From Nanobdellati archaeon (GTDB lineage Archaea > Aenigmatarchaeota > Aenigmatarchaeia > PWEA01): a DNA stretch of 7,281 bases. The stretch lies in contig JAKOPB010000023.1 of assembly GCA_022257805.1 (NCBI GenBank), forward strand, positions 1 to 7,281, written 5' to 3'. Below, piece by piece: positions 6,020 to 7,281 of the stretch. The position numbers and the translations under genes are program-made. The notes under the pieces were generated by a model. That model made no database searches, was not told the DNA's origin, and saw only the letters and a list, made by a program, of their open reading frames with translations. The first letter of the stretch is position 1, and each line of letters opens with the position of its first letter.

Positions 6020-6451
6020 TTAACTGACCTTGATTTCCTTTTCTTCCTTCTTTTTCTCCTTCTTCTTAGGTAAGGTCACTTTGAGAACCCCATCTTCCAT
6101 CTCTGCTTTTGCTTCATCCGACTTGACTTCCTCGGGCAGGGTAACCGTTCTTTTCATCCCTTTCTTACTTCTTTCCCTTCTGTAGTAGTTCTCCTCACTG
6201 ATCTCCTTCTCACCTTCTTCCTTACAGGAGATCATCAGCTGGTTCTCTCTGGCTTTAACTGCAATATCTTCTTTTTTCACGCCAGGCAGATCTGCTGTGA
6301 CCACGAGCTTACCGTTTTCTTCCCTTATGTCCACAGGGAAGCCCCTCATAGTTCCAGCAGCTTTTGGTCCCCTTTCCCAGAAGTTCTTCATAAGCTTGTT
6401 CATTCTTTTTTGCATCTCCTCAAGCTCATCAAACGGATCTTTTATAGGCAT
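6020..6451 (-). CDS. hsp20: small heat-shock protein (Hsp20/alpha-crystallin family)
   Basis: This 143-aa protein is an ATP-independent holdase chaperone that forms oligomers and keeps unfolding proteins soluble in the cytoplasm. An N-terminal helical arm (1-30, DPFDELEEMQKRMNKLM) leads into the alpha-crystallin domain at about 38-128. That domain holds the signatures FPVDIREENGKLVVTADLPGV (start only is diagnostic), YYRRERS at 89-95 and MEDGVLKVTLPK at 118-129. A lysine/glutamate-rich linker follows, ending in Ile140-Lys-Val142, which fits the I-x-I/V motif used for oligomer assembly. The ATG at 6451 is fixed by the Shine-Dalgarno GGAGGTGA just upstream, the best such site in the window. A palindrome at the predicted transcription start suggests stress-responsive control. 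The 148-aa gene follows 40 nt downstream with its own promoter. Confidence 0.95.
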   Translation of the reverse strand: MPIKDPFDELEEMQKRMNKLMKNFWERGPKAAGTMRGFPVDIREENGKLVVTADLPGVKKEDIAVKARENQLMISCKEEGEKEISEENYYRRERSKKGMKRTVTLPEEVKSDEAKAEMEDGVLKVTLPKKKEKKKEEKEIKVS

Positions 6452-6455
6452 TTTT

Positions 6456-6463
6456 TCACCTCC
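6456..6463 (-). promoter_or_regulatory. strong Shine-Dalgarno site of hsp20
   Basis: The minus strand reads GGAGGTGA four bases before the ATG at 6451, a near-perfect match to the 16S rRNA 3' end. It fixes the start codon and implies a leadered mRNA. Most other genes here lack such a site and appear leaderless or nearly so, so hsp20 is set up for efficient translation by a different initiation route. Confidence 0.85.
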
Positions 6464-6465
6464 GT

Positions 6466-6481
6466 GGAACTTTGAAGTTCC
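6466..6481. promoter_or_regulatory. 16-bp palindrome at the hsp20 transcription start (operator or leader hairpin)
   Basis: GGAACTT-TG-AAGTTCC has two perfect 7-bp arms and a 2-bp spacer. It lies just upstream of the hsp20 Shine-Dalgarno site and covers the transcription start predicted from the TATA box at 6501-6510 (near 6480). That position suits a repressor that blocks RNA polymerase, as archaeal heat-shock regulators such as Phr do. If transcribed, it could instead form a 5' hairpin next to the ribosome-binding site. The sequence matches no specific operator I can name. Confidence 0.55.
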
Positions 6482-6500
6482 GAATTTAACGGTTTTTGTG

Positions 6501-6510
6501 TTTATATAAA
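6501..6510 (-). promoter_or_regulatory. TATA box of hsp20
   Basis: TTTATATAAA is a near-ideal, fully symmetric archaeal TATA box centred about 54 nt before the hsp20 ATG. Standard spacing puts the start of transcription near 6480 and gives a leader of about 29 nt holding the palindrome and the Shine-Dalgarno site. Being symmetric it could also fire rightward, but the methyltransferase has a better-placed box at 6571. Confidence 0.6.
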
Positions 6511-6570
6511 TTAAAATAAGTTGTATTTAAAGGTTTTGCTAAAGGTAAAGGAAAAAAAATCAAACGAACT

Positions 6571-6580
6571 TTAATAAATA
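6571..6580 (+). promoter_or_regulatory. TATA box of the TGS1-like methyltransferase gene
   Basis: TTAATAAATA is centred about 26 nt before the ATG at 6602, so transcription should start at or one base before the start codon and the mRNA should be leaderless. No Shine-Dalgarno sequence precedes the ATG, which agrees. The upstream ATG at 6589 is out of frame and would be excluded from the transcript. Confidence 0.6.
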
Positions 6581-6601
6581 TCTGCTACATGAAATCTTTG
6601 C

Positions 6602-7222
6602 ATGAAGCCTAAGTACTCAAAGGACATCTACGGCGATGAGGATGCATATTATATGGGATGTCCTGAGATCGTCTCCAAACATCTTGCCGAAAAGCTTTCT
6701 GATTTCGATAGCGTCGCTGAACTCTGTTGTGGTGCAGGTATGATATGTGTACAGCTGGCAAAGTACATCGACAAGGTTGTGGGCGTGGACATAAAGAAAA
6801 GGAGAGTACAAAATGCGAAAAAGAACGCGAAGCTTTACGGCGTCTCCGATAACACAGAATTCATAGTAGGTGACGTTACAGACGAAAACATTCTTAAGAG
6901 CTTGTCAGCTGAGGCAGTAATTCTCGAACCTGACTGGAGCTCAGGTAAAAATAAGGATGAGCATGTATCGAAACTAGAAAGCACAAAACCTAGTTCATTG
7001 AAGCTCTTCCAACTCGCCAGGAAGTATATAACAGAAAACATCGTGTTTAGAGCACCAAAAACTTTTTCTATGGAAACCCTCGAGGAGCTTGGTGTCTGTC
7101 GCGTAGAGAATATTCATTGGAATGATGAACTCAAGTTCAAAATAGCGTATTACTTTGAAAACTACAAGAAAAGTGAAGAAGAAGACCTGCACTTCGATCC
7201 GAAAACCCTTCTAGAAGAATAA
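6602..7222 (+). CDS. TGS1-like class I SAM-dependent methyltransferase
   Basis: This 206-aa protein has a Rossmann methyltransferase core that aligns by eye with eukaryotic trimethylguanosine synthase TGS1 (RNA cap guanine-N2 methyltransferase family), which converts m7G caps to trimethylguanosine. Shared blocks are motif I VAELCCGAG at 38-46 (TGS1 has DAFCGVGG), the acidic ribose-binding Asp63 in VGVDI, NAKLYGV at 75-81, FIVGDV at 87-92, and a C-terminal run from KLFQLARKYITENIVF at 134-149 to IAYYFENY at 181-188. The motif IV position reads EPDW (109-112) instead of SPPW; the Trp, which stacks on the cap in human TGS1, is retained. The protein ends in an acidic tail. Archaeal mRNAs lack m7G caps, so the substrate is unknown; guanine-N2 of another RNA is one possibility. 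The family call is good; the substrate is open. Confidence 0.8.
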   Translation: MKPKYSKDIYGDEDAYYMGCPEIVSKHLAEKLSDFDSVAELCCGAGMICVQLAKYIDKVVGVDIKKRRVQNAKKNAKLYGVSDNTEFIVGDVTDENILKSLSAEAVILEPDWSSGKNKDEHVSKLESTKPSSLKLFQLARKYITENIVFRAPKTFSMETLEELGVCRVENIHWNDELKFKIAYYFENYKKSEEEDLHFDPKTLLEE

Positions 7223-7224
7223 CT

Positions 7225-7281
7225 CTACCTCATCTTTTTGTAGTAGTACAAAATAATAGCAGCCGCGACTGCGAAAAGTAT
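7225..7281 (-). CDS. partial: C-terminal end of a probable membrane protein
   Basis: Reading leftward from the window edge, 18 codons remain open to a TAG stop at 7227-7225. They encode ILFAVAAAIILYYYKKMR, a hydrophobic helix of about 14 residues followed by a basic tail. This is typical of the last transmembrane helix of a membrane protein with a positively charged cytoplasmic end. The gene would converge with the methyltransferase across only 2 nt, in keeping with the tight packing elsewhere. The start and family are outside the window, and with so few codons a chance open frame cannot be excluded. Confidence 0.5.
   Translation of the reverse strand: MLFAVAAAIILYYYKKMR

Noticed and set aside
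6528..6551. Three TAAAGG copies (6528, 6540, 6546) as a regulatory repeat
   Set aside because: Very short and A-rich in an A-rich spacer; easily chance and irregularly spaced.

Overview
The window looks archaeal. The evidence is an archaeal-type beta-CASP RNA nuclease (aCPSF2-like), A/T-rich TATA boxes instead of bacterial -35/-10 elements, and several genes whose TATA box lies about 26 nt before the start codon, which is the spacing of leaderless archaeal mRNAs. Lysine- and glutamate-rich proteins, tight packing and an N-terminally extended Nif3-like protein would fit a DPANN or related lineage, but the lineage cannot be fixed from this sequence. No tRNA, rRNA, CRISPR array, insertion sequence or origin is visible.

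Layout, left to right. (1) 45-2295, + strand: a Nif3/DUF34-family metal-binding protein, then the aCPSF2-like beta-CASP nuclease, probably co-transcribed. (2) 2292-2510, - strand: a small acidic helical protein that overlaps the nuclease tail-to-tail by 4 nt. (3) 2511-2737: a divergent intergenic region with AAGTAGT repeats, a GC palindrome, strong TATA-like elements and a possible structured transcript. (4) 2738-3538, +: an uncharacterised protein with a clear PD-(D/E)XK nuclease motif. (5) 3551-4507, -: an OB-fold plus HD-domain protein like the exoribonuclease YhaM. (6) 4578-5582, +: RNA 3'-terminal phosphate cyclase RtcA, divergent from (5) across a compact two-way promoter. (7) 5533-5979, -: an unrecognised 148-aa protein whose end is antisense to the end of rtcA. 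(8) 6020-6451, -: a small heat-shock protein (Hsp20) with a full Shine-Dalgarno sequence and a 16-bp palindrome at its predicted transcription start. (9) 6602-7222, +: a methyltransferase resembling the eukaryotic cap hypermethylase TGS1. (10) 7225-7281, -: the last 18 codons of a probable membrane protein cut by the window edge.

Most recognisable enzymes act on nucleic acids, especially RNA: a beta-CASP RNase, a YhaM-like 3'-5' exonuclease, RtcA (cyclises RNA 3' ends) and a TGS1-like methyltransferase, plus a predicted PD-(D/E)XK nuclease. They lie on both strands under separate promoters, so this is a loose RNA-metabolism neighbourhood, not one operon. The points most worth following up are the TGS1-like enzyme with an altered EPDW motif, the uncharacterised nuclease, the hsp20 palindrome and the 2574-2713 intergenic region.
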